Source: Anaerolineales bacterium
GTDB lineage: Bacteria > Chloroflexota > Anaerolineae > 4572-78 > J111
Reading direction: 5' to 3'
Assembly: GCA_012032575.1 (NCBI GenBank)
Contig: JAAUSP010000004.1
Coordinates: forward strand, 1 to 43,422
Length of the DNA: 43,422 nt
The position numbers were made by a program, and so were the translations under genes. Within the stretch, counting starts at the first letter, position 1; each line of letters begins with the position of its first letter. This document shows, piece by piece, positions 8,790 to 17,428 of the stretch. The notes under the pieces are model-generated. The model worked only from the letters and a program-made list of their open reading frames with translations, had not been told where the DNA came from and did no database searches.

Positions 8790-10301
8790 ATGATCAAGTT
8801 TAAGAAAGTTCTCATTGCTAATCGGGGCGAGATTGCGGTCCGCATTATCCGCGCTTGCCAGGAATTGGGCATCAAAACAGTCGCCGTCTATTCGGAGGCC
8901 GACCGGATGGCTCCGCATGTGCGCATGGCCGACGAAGCTTATCTTATTGGCCCCCCGCCGGCCCTGGAAAGCTACCTGCGGGTGGACAAATTGATTGACG
9001 TGGCCAGGAAATCCGGCGCAGAGGCAGTGCATCCGGGCTATGGCTTTTTGGCCGAGAAAGCCGATGCCGCCGAAGAGTTTATCCAGGCTGGCATTACCTG
9101 GATTGGACCTTCGCCCAAAGCCATTGAGCTAATGGGCGATAAACTGACCGCCCGCTCGACCGTAGCGGCGGCGGGCATGCCCCTGGTCCCCGGCGTGGGT
9201 AAAGCGGGCCGCATGAGCGACGACGAGTTGATGGTTGCGGCTGAAAAAGTCGGCTTCCCCCTGCTGGTTAAGGCCGCCGCCGGCGGCGGCGGCAAAGGGA
9301 TGCGCAATGTCAATTCGCTGAACGACCTTTCCGAAGCTATTCGAGTGGCCCGCCGCGAGGCCATGTCGGCCTTTGGCGATGACCGGGTTTATCTGGAACG
9401 GCTGATTACCAACGCCCGCCACATCGAAATTCAACTGTTGGGCGACCAGCACGGCAACGTGATTTTCCTGGGCGAGCGTGACTGTTCCTTACAGCGGCGT
9501 CACCAAAAGTTGATTGAGGAGTCGCCCTCCCCCATGGTTGATGAAATCTTACGCCACAAAATGGGTATGGTTGCGGTTAAAGCAGCCCAGGCGGTTAACT
9601 ATTTCTCGGCCGGCACCATGGAATTTGTGATGGATAACGACACCAGGGAGTTTTACTTCCTGGAAATGAATACCCGCCTTCAGGTAGAGCATACCGTCAC
9701 CGAAATGGTCACCGGGGTGGATATTGTCAAAGAGATGCTGCGGATCGCTTCGGGCGAAAAGCTGCGCTACCGTCAGATTGATATCCAGCTCAAAGGCCAT
9801 GCCATCGAGTGCCGGATTGTGGCCGAAGACCCCCGAACCAATTTTATGCCGGGTATCGGCCGCATCGTCGGCTTGAGTCTGCCCACCGGGCCGGGAGTTC
9901 GGGTTGACACGGGTATCTACTATGGTTCTGAAATTACCACCTACTACGACTCGCTGATTGCCAAGCTGATTGTCTGGGATGAAACGCGGGACGAAGCCAT
10001 TATCCGCACCCGCCGCGCCCTGGAAGAGTTCCAGATCACCGGCGTCACCACTGCCATACCTTTCTTGATTCAGATGATGAACAACCCGGATTTTCAGGTT
10101 GGACGCATCCACACCAAATACCTGGAAGACGAATTTATGCTGCATGAAATCCGCACTCCCGAATTGATGCGCATTGCTGTTTTGGCGGCTTCGATGCTGG
10201 CCCACCAGCGCACCCGGCAGGCCGTGGTGCTAACGCCCGAAGCCGGGGCGACCCCCTGGCGTCTCTACGGTCGGCGAGAAGCGCTCGACCGGCGGCTTTA
10301 A
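8790..10301 (+). CDS. accC: Biotin carboxylase subunit of acyl-CoA carboxylase
   Basis: A 503-residue ATP-grasp biotin carboxylase. It opens with KVLIANRGEIAVRIIRACQELG, has the ATP-binding Gly-rich loop KAAAGGGGKGMR, the active-site segment LEMNTRLQVEHTVTEMVTGVD, and the C-terminal domain with HAIECRIVAEDP. It carboxylates biotin on the carrier protein using ATP and bicarbonate. The last 50 or so residues (MLAHQRTRQ…) extend beyond the typical 450-residue enzyme. It starts 11 bases after the carboxyltransferase stop with AGGGG as ribosome site. The symbol refers to the family; the holoenzyme may be a propionyl-CoA carboxylase. Confidence 0.93.
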   Translation: MIKFKKVLIANRGEIAVRIIRACQELGIKTVAVYSEADRMAPHVRMADEAYLIGPPPALESYLRVDKLIDVARKSGAEAVHPGYGFLAEKADAAEEFIQAGITWIGPSPKAIELMGDKLTARSTVAAAGMPLVPGVGKAGRMSDDELMVAAEKVGFPLLVKAAAGGGGKGMRNVNSLNDLSEAIRVARREAMSAFGDDRVYLERLITNARHIEIQLLGDQHGNVIFLGERDCSLQRRHQKLIEESPSPMVDEILRHKMGMVAVKAAQAVNYFSAGTMEFVMDNDTREFYFLEMNTRLQVEHTVTEMVTGVDIVKEMLRIASGEKLRYRQIDIQLKGHAIECRIVAEDPRTNFMPGIGRIVGLSLPTGPGVRVDTGIYYGSEITTYYDSLIAKLIVWDETRDEAIIRTRRALEEFQITGVTTAIPFLIQMMNNPDFQVGRIHTKYLEDEFMLHEIRTPELMRIAVLAASMLAHQRTRQAVVLTPEAGATPWRLYGRREALDRRL

Positions 10302-10330
10302 TGACAGCCCGGTAAGATGAGGAAAACCCT

Positions 10331-10828
10331 ATGAAATATATAGCTATGATCGCCGATCAACAATTTACGGTTGATATTTCTCGGATGGGGGAGGTCACCC
10401 TTGATGGAGAAATAATCAACGCCAATTTACAGCAATCTCTGGATCAAACCGTCCACTCGATTATTGTGGATAATAAATCTTACGATGTGCGGGTCTATCC
10501 GGGTGAAGATTTTTATACCGTCGAGATAGCCGGCGAAATTTACGAGATCACGGTAGAGGACGAGCGGACCCATCGCCTGGCCGGCATCAAGAGCAGCCTG
10601 GGAGCTATGACGGGCGAGTATATCCTCAAAGCGCCCATGCCCGGCGTAGTCGTGGATGTGCCGGTTAGCGAGGGGCAAGAAGTGACCAAAGGCAAAACCG
10701 TGGTGGTTCTGGAATCGATGAAAATGCAGAACGAGCTAAAAGCGCCGCGCGATGGCAAAATTCACGCCGTGCGGGTGGCCAAAGGTGACAAAGTAGACCA
10801 AAACGCTATTTTAATCACAATCTCTTGA
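10331..10828 (+). CDS. Biotin carboxyl carrier subunit
   Basis: A 165-residue protein. The C-terminal 70 residues form a biotinyl/lipoyl domain with the biotin acceptor ESMKM (Lys131) and the surrounding APMPGVVVDVPV and KGDKVDQNAILITI strands. The N-terminal half is beta-rich and probably docks onto the other two subunits. There is no Ala/Pro linker of the E. coli AccB type, which fits the acyl-CoA carboxylase class better. GGA lies ahead of the ATG. It is the last gene of the carboxylase operon and is followed by a long hairpin. Confidence 0.92.
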   Translation: MKYIAMIADQQFTVDISRMGEVTLDGEIINANLQQSLDQTVHSIIVDNKSYDVRVYPGEDFYTVEIAGEIYEITVEDERTHRLAGIKSSLGAMTGEYILKAPMPGVVVDVPVSEGQEVTKGKTVVVLESMKMQNELKAPRDGKIHAVRVAKGDKVDQNAILITIS

Positions 10829-10855
10829 GGTCAAAGTTTTTTCCAAAGATTTTGG

Positions 10856-10917
10856 GCCGGGATTAGGAGGTTAGGGGATTTTTATTTATTTTTTAGCCCC
10901 AAACCCCCAATCCCGGC
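10856..10917 (+). terminator. Long hairpin at the end of the carboxylase operon
   Basis: Arms of 22 nt at 10856-10877 and 10896-10917 are complementary with about four mismatches. The outer 9 bp (GCCGGGATT / AATCCCGGC) are perfect, and the loop is T-rich. It probably ends the carboxylase transcript, although the 3' T tract is weak. Confidence 0.6.
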
Positions 10918-10990
10918 AAATATTCTTCCTTTCCTTTTTAGCTGCAAATCCTACCCCACTTTAATAAAATTACCCAACTCCACAAAGTTG

Positions 10991-10999
10991 TGCTATAAT
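10991..10999 (+). promoter_or_regulatory. Extended -10 promoter for the GAF-GAF kinase
   Basis: TGCTATAAT is a perfect extended -10. Transcription would begin near 11006 and give a leader of about 160 nt containing the terminator-like hairpin at 11053-11089. Confidence 0.55.
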
Positions 11000-11052
11000 T
11001 CGGAAACCAGCGTTTGCCGAATCATGCCCATTTAAAAAATAAAGTCAGCCAG

Positions 11053-11089
11053 CCCCTGGAGATTATCCCTCCGGGGAGCCAGCTTTTTT
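11053..11089 (+). terminator. Terminator-like hairpin inside the kinase leader (candidate attenuator)
   Basis: The stem CCC-T-GGAG (11054-11061) / CTCC-G-GGG (11069-11076) has a 7-nt loop, and T6 follows at 11084-11089. It lies between the promoter at 10991 and the start codon at 11165, so it would end most transcripts before the gene unless an alternative fold competes. Confidence 0.45.
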
Positions 11090-11164
11090 AGCCAGGCAGG
11101 GAGTGAACCCTTTTTTGCAAAAGGTTTTGTTGACGTTGCCTGCTTCTGGAAAGTAGCTAAAGTT

Positions 11165-13060
11165 ATGGACATGCTCAAAATACAGCAATCGAATAATGTG
11201 CCGGTCAATAGCCTGGAAAAATCATCGCAGATGTTTGTCGAAGAGGGAGAGTCTGACCGCCTGAATCGCTTAACCAAAGAGATCAAAGAAGTCTCAACCC
11301 TGTATAATATTGGCGTAGCGGTGGGGGCCAGTTTGGAGTTGAAAGAGGTCATCAAGACGCTTTATAAAGAGAGCACCCGCCTGATTGACACCTCTAACTT
11401 TGCGATTGTCCTCTACAATGAAGTTACCGAAACCCTGGAGTTCAAATTGATGATTGACCAGGGTAAAACGGCCAAACCGATGTCGGTTAAACTGGCCGAA
11501 GATCGCGGTCTGACCGGGCGAGTCCTCACCTCGCAGGCCCCTTTGCTTGTTTCGGATTTTCCCGCCGTTAACAATACTGACTCTGCCGGCCAACCTCGGT
11601 TCAATCAGCGCATCCGCTCCTGGCTGGGCGTACCGATTTTGAATCCAGCCGTAGCCAATGACAGCGCTCAGGGGGTGATTGTTACCTGGAGTTACCAGCC
11701 CAATGCTTTTACCGATCACGACCTGTGGCTGCTGTCGGCCATTGCGACCCAGGCCGCCATTGCGGTGCGCAACGCTCACCTGTTTGAGTCCAGCCAGCGC
11801 CGGGCCGCCGAAATGGTCCTGCTCAATGATGTCGCCCGCACCCTTTCTTCCACCCTCCAGCTTGACGAAGTTCTCACCCGGATTATGGAACAGGTTGAAA
11901 CCCTGCTCAATGTCGAAGCCGGTTCGCTGCTGTTGACCGATCAAACCACCGGCGAGCTGGTGTTTCAAATTGCTCTGGGCGACAAAGCGGCCGAAGTTAA
12001 ACCGTTCCGTATCCCCAAAGGGCAGGGCATCGCCGGGGAAGTAGCGTTGACCGGCACCCCTTTGATGATTGCCAATGTTGACCAGGACAAGCGCCATTTT
12101 AAAAAGTTGGATCAAACCACCAATTTTCTGACCCGCAATATTTTATGCGTCCCCCTGGTTTTGTACGATCAAATCATTGGTGTGCTGGAAGTGATGAACA
12201 AGCAGGAAGGCAACTTTACCCAAACCGACCTGGACCTGCTCAGTTCGATTGCCTCTTATGCGGCCATCGCTATTCAAAACGCCCGCCTGCACGAAAATGT
12301 GCTGGCCGAGCGCGATAAAGTGGTTGAGGCCGAAGAAGAGGCCCGCAAAAAGCTGGCCCGTGATTTGCACGATGGCCCCACCCAGCTTGTCGCCGGCATT
12401 AAAATGAGCCTCGATTTCTCCCGCAAAGCCCTGGAAAAAGAGCCATCTTTACTGCCTAAAGAGCTAAACTATATGTTGGAACTGGCCGACCGGGCCACCT
12501 ACCAGATGCGGACCATGCTTTTTGAACTGCGGCCGCTGGTGCTCGAAACGCAGGGGTTGGGGGCGGCCTTGCAGGTATTTATAGACCGGCGGCAAAAAGA
12601 TATTACGGGTGAGATTCCCCGGCTGACCCTGAAAGTTGAAACTGACAACCCCAGCGGCGATATTTCGCGCCAGGATGGCAAAGTTGAAGCAGCTATTTTT
12701 GCCATTGTCCAGGAAACCGTGAACAACGCCATCAAACACGCCCAGGCTCAAAATATTATAGTCCAGCTTACCGAAACTGCCACCGCTATTTATACCGTTA
12801 TCAGAGACGATGGCCAGGGTTTTGATGTTAACGGGGTGATGAACAATTACGAGCAGCGCGGCAGCCTGGGCATGATCAACCTCAAGGAACGAACCCAATT
12901 GATTGGCGGCGAGTTAAATATCCGGTCCGCGCCGGGGCATGGCACCCGCATCACCATTCAAGTTCCCAAAGAACAATCGGAACGGATTAAAAAGCGCAAT
13001 GTAACCGGCACACTCTCGGCGCGGCTCGTGCTCACCGACCAACCCGGTTCAGTGGGCTAA
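11165..13060 (+). CDS. GAF-GAF sensor histidine kinase (HisKA_3/NarL type)
   Basis: A 631-residue soluble sensor kinase with no membrane segment. Two GAF domains (about residues 40-190 and 215-375) are followed by a short coiled coil, a HisKA_3 dimerisation domain with the phospho-acceptor His402 in ARDLHDGPTQ, and an HATPase domain with N box NNAIKHAQ, DDGQGFD and GSLGMINLKER. Kinases of this class normally phosphorylate LuxR/NarL-type response regulators; none is adjacent. The GAF domains imply a cytoplasmic small-molecule or redox input. The ATG at 11165 has only a weak ribosome site. The O-antigen-ligase-like gene follows 10 bp later. Confidence 0.9.
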   Translation: MDMLKIQQSNNVPVNSLEKSSQMFVEEGESDRLNRLTKEIKEVSTLYNIGVAVGASLELKEVIKTLYKESTRLIDTSNFAIVLYNEVTETLEFKLMIDQGKTAKPMSVKLAEDRGLTGRVLTSQAPLLVSDFPAVNNTDSAGQPRFNQRIRSWLGVPILNPAVANDSAQGVIVTWSYQPNAFTDHDLWLLSAIATQAAIAVRNAHLFESSQRRAAEMVLLNDVARTLSSTLQLDEVLTRIMEQVETLLNVEAGSLLLTDQTTGELVFQIALGDKAAEVKPFRIPKGQGIAGEVALTGTPLMIANVDQDKRHFKKLDQTTNFLTRNILCVPLVLYDQIIGVLEVMNKQEGNFTQTDLDLLSSIASYAAIAIQNARLHENVLAERDKVVEAEEEARKKLARDLHDGPTQLVAGIKMSLDFSRKALEKEPSLLPKELNYMLELADRATYQMRTMLFELRPLVLETQGLGAALQVFIDRRQKDITGEIPRLTLKVETDNPSGDISRQDGKVEAAIFAIVQETVNNAIKHAQAQNIIVQLTETATAIYTVIRDDGQGFDVNGVMNNYEQRGSLGMINLKERTQLIGGELNIRSAPGHGTRITIQVPKEQSERIKKRNVTGTLSARLVLTDQPGSVG

Positions 13061-13070
13061 AATTCCGCCT

Positions 13071-14528
13071 GTGACCTCTGCTCTCGATAAACTGCGTACC
13101 TGGATAACTGCCGACGACCCCCGGATAGCCATGTCCGGGGTTATTTTTGTGGCGGCGCTGGCGGGCATCCTGGTGGGAGCCTTGTTTGGGGGGCTGGGAC
13201 CAATTATCGCTATTGGCCTGGTCGCCGCGCTGACTGTGGGTATCCTCATGCTGCGCAGCACCCAGGTGGGCCTGTTTGCCCTGGTGGCCCTGATTTGTTT
13301 GCTGCCTTATGGGGCGCTGCCTTTTACCATCGGGTTTCGGCCCACATTTTTGGATTTGGCGCTGGGGGCGCTGTTCGGGGTGTGGGCGTTACGCTTAATC
13401 ACCGGCCAGCAGCGAACCTTTATCAGCTCGCCGCTGGGCATGCTTATCTTTATCTTTCAGGGTTGGGCGCTGTTTATCTTTATTTTTGGGCTGCGCTACG
13501 GCGGCTTGAACGTTACCGTGGCCCGCAACTTTTTGGAAGTGCTGCTGTCGGTCAGCCTGTTTTTCCTGGTGCTCAATCAGGTCAAAACCCTTGAGGCGCT
13601 CAATCAGCTCTCACAGATCATCATCCTGACCGGCGGGACCGCGGCCGGGTTGGGTATATTTTTCTACGTTATCCCCGCCAATTGGACGGTGCAAATTTTG
13701 TCGCTGCTGCGGGTCTTTCAATACCCTACGGAAGGCATTCTGCGTTACATTGAAGATGACCCCGAACAGCCCATGCGGGCCATTTCCACCTCGATTGATC
13801 CCAACGCCCTGGGCGGGCTGCTGGTCTTTCTGACCATTATTACGGTGGCTCACTTGTTAGCCGCCAAACCGATCATGCCTCGCCGCTACCTCTGGCTGAT
13901 TGGCGGGCTGATGCTGGTTTGCCTTTATCTTACCTATTCGCGCGGCTCGTTATTGGGCGTCGTCGCCGGGCTGGGGCTGATGAGTCTGCTGCGCTATCGT
14001 AAGCTCATCTGGCTGATGCTCATTGTAGCGGTGTTGGTGGTCATTTTGCCCCAAACCCAGCTCTATGTCGAGCGGTTTGTTGAGGGGATTCAGGGTGAAG
14101 ATTTAGCCACCCAGATGCGCTTTGGCGAATATAAAGATGCCTTCGAGTTAATCAACCGTTACCCATTGACCGGCGTGGGCTTCTTCGGCACGCCCGATAT
14201 TGATGTCTACGTCGGCGTCTCCAGCGTTTATCTGCTTTTGGCCCAACAGGTGGGGCTGATTGGAGCCGGGCTATATGTGCTGATTGGTCTGGTTTACCTC
14301 GTCATTATTTTGCTGGCCTTGCGCCGTTTGCCTCCAGGCCACTCCCTGGATGCGCCGCTGCTGGGCTACGGCTTTGCTATCCTGGGGGCCATGGTCGGCG
14401 GCGTGTTCGATCATTTCTATTTCAATTTGACCTTCATTCACATCGCGGCGCTGTATTGGCTAACCTTGGGATTGGGGATGGCGGCGGTGTTGTTGGGACA
14501 GCAGGAAAGTGGTGGGGTGAAGGGGTGA
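13071..14528 (+). CDS. O-antigen ligase/polymerase-like membrane protein
   Basis: A 485-residue polytopic protein with about 12 hydrophobic segments. The features fit the Wzy/WaaL-like O-antigen ligase family: a large periplasmic loop in the second half holding YKDAFELINRYPLTGVGFFG, and the TYSRGSLLGVVAGLGL segment before it. Such proteins join or polymerise lipid-linked sugars at the outer face of the cytoplasmic membrane. The exact substrate is unknown. It starts at GTG, 10 bp after the kinase stop, so it probably belongs to the same operon. Confidence 0.8.
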   Translation: MTSALDKLRTWITADDPRIAMSGVIFVAALAGILVGALFGGLGPIIAIGLVAALTVGILMLRSTQVGLFALVALICLLPYGALPFTIGFRPTFLDLALGALFGVWALRLITGQQRTFISSPLGMLIFIFQGWALFIFIFGLRYGGLNVTVARNFLEVLLSVSLFFLVLNQVKTLEALNQLSQIIILTGGTAAGLGIFFYVIPANWTVQILSLLRVFQYPTEGILRYIEDDPEQPMRAISTSIDPNALGGLLVFLTIITVAHLLAAKPIMPRRYLWLIGGLMLVCLYLTYSRGSLLGVVAGLGLMSLLRYRKLIWLMLIVAVLVVILPQTQLYVERFVEGIQGEDLATQMRFGEYKDAFELINRYPLTGVGFFGTPDIDVYVGVSSVYLLLAQQVGLIGAGLYVLIGLVYLVIILLALRRLPPGHSLDAPLLGYGFAILGAMVGGVFDHFYFNLTFIHIAALYWLTLGLGMAAVLLGQQESGGVKG

Positions 14529-14542
14529 ATGATCAGTTTTAT

Positions 14543-14574
14543 TTGGTTCACTCATACTGTGATGATATAATCAC
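14543..14574 (+). promoter_or_regulatory. Promoter with palindromic operator of the TumE-like pair
   Basis: TTGGTT (14543-14548) and TATAAT (14566-14571) are spaced by 17 bp. GTGAT-N6-ATCAC (14559-14574) is a palindrome covering the -10 element. This is the standard arrangement for autorepression by an antitoxin. Confidence 0.55.
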
Positions 14575-14617
14575 CCTATGACCCAAATACGAGCGTAATA
14601 GTTTCACGGAGTAGAAA

Positions 14618-14911
14618 ATGACTCAGCAAATTCAAGTTACTTTGGTCAGTGGTGCACCTATCAAAGGGCTGGTGGAGTCAGCCTTGCGTTCCGAATTAAA
14701 AATGATTGAACTAAGCCTGGGAAAAGTAGAGCGTGTTCTGAAAGCTTTTGAGCAAAAGTATGGTATGAATACGATTGAGTTTTACCGCCGCCTAACCGAA
14801 GACGAACTTCAAGAAACCTTAGACTTTATTGAGTGGGCCGGCGAATACAAAACCTTACTCCGCTTGCAAGAAAAACGACGAGCCTTGCAGGAGATTCAGT
14901 TTGCTAATTGA
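14618..14911 (+). CDS. Putative antitoxin partner of the TumE-like protein
   Basis: A 97-residue, mostly helical, charged protein. I see no named DNA-binding motif with certainty. The segment around residues 20-60 (LKMIELSLGKVERVLKAFEQKYGMNTIEFYRRL) could carry the dimerisation or DNA-binding helices. Its stop overlaps the start of the following TumE-like gene by 11 bases, a coupling typical of toxin-antitoxin pairs, and a palindrome sits on its promoter. The antitoxin role is inferred from context. CACGGAG precedes the ATG. Confidence 0.55.
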   Translation: MTQQIQVTLVSGAPIKGLVESALRSELKMIELSLGKVERVLKAFEQKYGMNTIEFYRRLTEDELQETLDFIEWAGEYKTLLRLQEKRRALQEIQFAN

Positions 14912-15119
14912 TGATTACTTTCAGATCATCAGCGAGACGATTGAAGCCTGTCCCGCAGTTCATTCTTCTGGCATAACCTACCACAAACGTACCAGCTATG
15001 AGGGCTACATCAAAGGGATAATTCTGTTCGTTGATAATTCCACTCTGCATATTCGTGAGTTTGTTGATGGTGAAACCGAAATTGAAACGCTCCTTGATAC
15101 TTCTCAATTGACCAAGTAA
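14901..15119 (+). CDS. TumE/DUF6516-like toxin candidate
   Basis: A 72-residue protein resembling the DUF6516 (TumE) toxin family: an N-terminal helix (DDYFQIISETIEA), then the strands HKRTSYEGYIKGIILFVD and STLHIREFVDGE. TumE toxins are small proteins encoded after their antitoxin. The start is taken as TTG 14901, which has GGAG 8 bases ahead and overlaps the previous gene; no ATG is available in frame near it. The protein is shorter than typical members, so a C-terminal part may be missing. Family assignment is from memory of the pattern. Confidence 0.55.
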   Translation: MLIDDYFQIISETIEACPAVHSSGITYHKRTSYEGYIKGIILFVDNSTLHIREFVDGETEIETLLDTSQLTK

Positions 15120-15170
15120 AATTTGTTAAAACCAGCAAAAATAATAGAGGGGGATAGTATTCCTTGTGCC

Positions 15171-15566
15171 TCACTCGCCCAAATACGCCACCATCCGAAT
15201 CTCATTCCGGCCCGGTGTCGCCATAACTTCTACTTCGTCCACCAAATTCTTAATCAAAAACAGCCCCCAGCCGCGATGGTCCTCCCGTTCCTGGCGCACC
15301 GCCGGTATTTGGGGAATGGGCCGGTAGCCTTGATCCACTACATTTAAAACCAGGGCATTTTCATTAACCGTCAAGCCAATCCACACGGCCATTTCGGCGT
15401 TTAACTGATTGCCATGCTCGATGGCATTGGTCACAGCTTCGGCAATGGCGGTCTTCAGGCAGTCAATTCGGGCGGCGCTAAACCCAATTTGCTCGGCCAT
15501 CGCTGTTACGGCCAGCATCGCATATTTTTCATAGCCTAATTCACTTGGCAGACAAATCTTCATCAC
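15171..15566 (-). CDS. Anti-sigma-factor-type ATP-binding protein (RsbW/HATPase_c_2 family)
   Basis: A 131-residue stand-alone GHKL ATPase domain. The N box reads EAVTNAIEHGN, the next motif is VVDQGYRPIP, and the G box is RGWGLFLIKNLVDEVE. The architecture is that of RsbW/SpoIIAB-like serine kinases and anti-sigma factors, which bind sigma factors or phosphorylate STAS-domain antagonists. No STAS or PP2C partner is seen beside it, so the target is unknown. A MITE-like element sits directly upstream of its start (15592-15705) and may affect its promoter. Confidence 0.85.
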   Translation of the reverse strand: MMKICLPSELGYEKYAMLAVTAMAEQIGFSAARIDCLKTAIAEAVTNAIEHGNQLNAEMAVWIGLTVNENALVLNVVDQGYRPIPQIPAVRQEREDHRGWGLFLIKNLVDEVEVMATPGRNEIRMVAYLGE

Positions 15567-15591
15567 TCTTATATTTCCCTGTTGAATTATG

Positions 15592-15705
15592 GTAACTACT
15601 CCGCCATGTCATTTCGACCGAAGGGAGAAATCTTCGAGGCCGATGCAGCACGGTAAGGATTTCTCGGCCTACGGCCTCGAAATGACATGAGGGCTGAGTA
15701 GTTAC
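15592..15705. mobile_element. 114-bp MITE-like element with 8-bp target duplication
   Basis: The element begins GTAACTACTC and ends GAGTAGTTAC. Further in, CATGTCATTTCGA (15605-15617) pairs with TCGAAATGACATG (15677-15689). The whole is one long imperfect palindrome of 114 bp with no coding capacity. It is flanked by the same 8 bases, GAATTATG, on both sides (15584-15591 and 15706-15713), the expected footprint of transposition. A transposase acting in trans is implied; none of matching type is in the window. Confidence 0.8.
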
Positions 15706-15796
15706 GAATTATGTATGTGATTTGGTTCACAATTTGTCTATAGTATAAGGGAAATTGGCGGCCTTGTGATCAGCTTCGATGTGGATGTTAAATCCA

Positions 15797-15824
15797 CAAA
15801 AAAGACCGTCACCGGGACGGTCTT
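15797..15824 (-). terminator. Terminator of the GAF-PAS kinase gene
   Basis: AAGACCGTC (15802-15810) pairs with GACGGTCTT (15816-15824) around a 5-nt loop. Read on the minus strand, it is followed by a run of T (complement of the A run at 15798-15803). It lies 45 bp beyond the kinase stop codon. Confidence 0.88.
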
Positions 15825-15869
15825 ACTCCACAATTTTATGAGGGGCTGATACAATTGTTGTAGTTACAC

Positions 15870-17423
15870 TTACCCCAATGGCAGTTCAATCCAGAAAGTG
15901 CTGCCCTGACCGGGACTGCTCTGCACCCCCACCCGGCCGCCGTGCGCCTCGACGACAGCTTTGACCAAAAACAGGCCCAGGCCGGTCCCCGGTGTTTGCC
16001 GGGTCAGCCGGTTGTCCACCCGATAGAAGCGGTCAAAAATCTGTTCCTGGTCGCCGGGAGAAATGCCAATGCCCTGGTCGCTGATATATAGCCGGATCAG
16101 GTTGTTTTCCAGAACCATGCCCCCGACTTTAATCAATCCACCCTCCGGGCTATATTTGATGGCATTGCCGATCAGGTTGGTCAGCACTTCCTGCAAGCGT
16201 TCGTAATCACCCTGAATGGGGGGGAAATCAGGCGGGAAATCAACCACAAAGGTATGCTGGGTGGTCGTGGTCTGAAGTTTTTTGACAATCAACCGGGCCA
16301 AATCATCCAGCTCGACATAGCCCCGGCGCAGTTTTATCCCACCGGCTTGCAGGCGGCTGGCTTCCAGCAGATTATTGATTAACTTGTCCAGCCGGTCGGC
16401 CTCCTCTTCGATGATGCCCAGGCCCTCGGCCAGCGTGGCTTTGTCCCAATTGGCATCCTCGCGGGCCAGCGTACCGGCGTAGCCTTTGATGATGCTGACC
16501 GGCGTTTTTAATTCGTGCGAAATAACCGAGAGCAAAGTTTGTTTTAGCTCCTCAGCCTCGCGCAGTCGAGTGATGTCACGCACATTGGCCACATACTGGG
16601 TAATTTTGCCTTCCTCATTGAACTGCGGCGAATAATTATTGGCCAGGGTCAGGGTCAGCCCGTCGGCGCGGCGGTGAATGCCCTCGACGTAGAGCCGGCC
16701 ATCGGCGGGGGGATGCAGCAGCGGGCAGGCGGTGTGGCAGACGTTAACCCCTTGTGCAGTTCGCAAATTCAAAACATCATAGCAGGGGCGGCCAATGGCC
16801 TCTTCGGGGGAGATACCGGTTAAATTGACCAGGGCCTTGTTCCAGGTTTGGATAATCCGGTAAGGATTGACAATCATCACTCCATCGCCGCTGTTTTCGA
16901 TGATAGCGGTGAGGCGCTCACGCTCGGCGCTGACTTGCTGGTACAGCCGGGCGTTTTGCACGGCAATGGCGGCCTGATCGGCAAATGCGCCCAACACCTG
17001 GCGGTCGTTGCTGCTAAAAGCCGCCCCACGAGCGCGGAAAATAAAAATGTGGCCGATTGTTTCGCCGCCAATTTCCAAGGGCAGGGCGACCACCTGCCGC
17101 AGCGGCACTCCCGCGGCTTTGGAACCTAACGCCAAACGCAGCGATATGTCGGGAATGGCGTCGCGGTTGTCTTCTGACTCTAAATCGCGCCAGAGGGGTT
17201 CAAATAGGGGGACTGCTTGCATGGGCAGGCCAATGCTGGCATGGGGAAAAAAGGAGTTATCGTCGCGGCGCAGGGTAATCAACCCGGCCTGCCCGGCCAA
17301 CAATTCGACCGCGCTGCGCAGGGTTAATTCCAGCACGGCCGATAAATCAAGCCGAGCGCTCATCGCCCGGCTGATTTCCAGCAAATATTCGCGTTGGCGC
17401 AGGCGAAAATCAGGTAACATCAT
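15870..17423 (-). CDS. GAF-PAS sensor histidine kinase
   Basis: A 517-residue soluble kinase. A GAF domain spans about residues 20-165, a PAS domain 170-290, HisKA 292-360 with His303 in SVISHELKTP, and HATPase_c 400-515 with N box NLIGNAIKYSP, ISDQGIGISP and TGLGLFLVKAVVEAHGG. The PAS part contains a Cys-rich loop (CYDVL…NVCHTACPLL), which could bind a metal or sense redox state. No response regulator is adjacent. The ATG at 17423 has no obvious Shine-Dalgarno, because a degenerate MITE-like sequence begins six bases upstream of it. Confidence 0.9.
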   Translation of the reverse strand: MMLPDFRLRQREYLLEISRAMSARLDLSAVLELTLRSAVELLAGQAGLITLRRDDNSFFPHASIGLPMQAVPLFEPLWRDLESEDNRDAIPDISLRLALGSKAAGVPLRQVVALPLEIGGETIGHIFIFRARGAAFSSNDRQVLGAFADQAAIAVQNARLYQQVSAERERLTAIIENSGDGVMIVNPYRIIQTWNKALVNLTGISPEEAIGRPCYDVLNLRTAQGVNVCHTACPLLHPPADGRLYVEGIHRRADGLTLTLANNYSPQFNEEGKITQYVANVRDITRLREAEELKQTLLSVISHELKTPVSIIKGYAGTLAREDANWDKATLAEGLGIIEEEADRLDKLINNLLEASRLQAGGIKLRRGYVELDDLARLIVKKLQTTTTQHTFVVDFPPDFPPIQGDYERLQEVLTNLIGNAIKYSPEGGLIKVGGMVLENNLIRLYISDQGIGISPGDQEQIFDRFYRVDNRLTRQTPGTGLGLFLVKAVVEAHGGRVGVQSSPGQGSTFWIELPLG

Positions 17424-17428
17424 CGAAT

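Noticed and set aside
11034..11092. A known riboswitch in the kinase leader
   Set aside because: No core of the TPP, SAM, cobalamin, glycine, fluoride or preQ1 classes is present; only a simple terminator-like hairpin.
11294..12115. 273-codon frame opposite the GAF-GAF kinase
   Set aside because: Low-complexity Gly/Gln/Asn-rich antisense translation of conserved GAF sequence.
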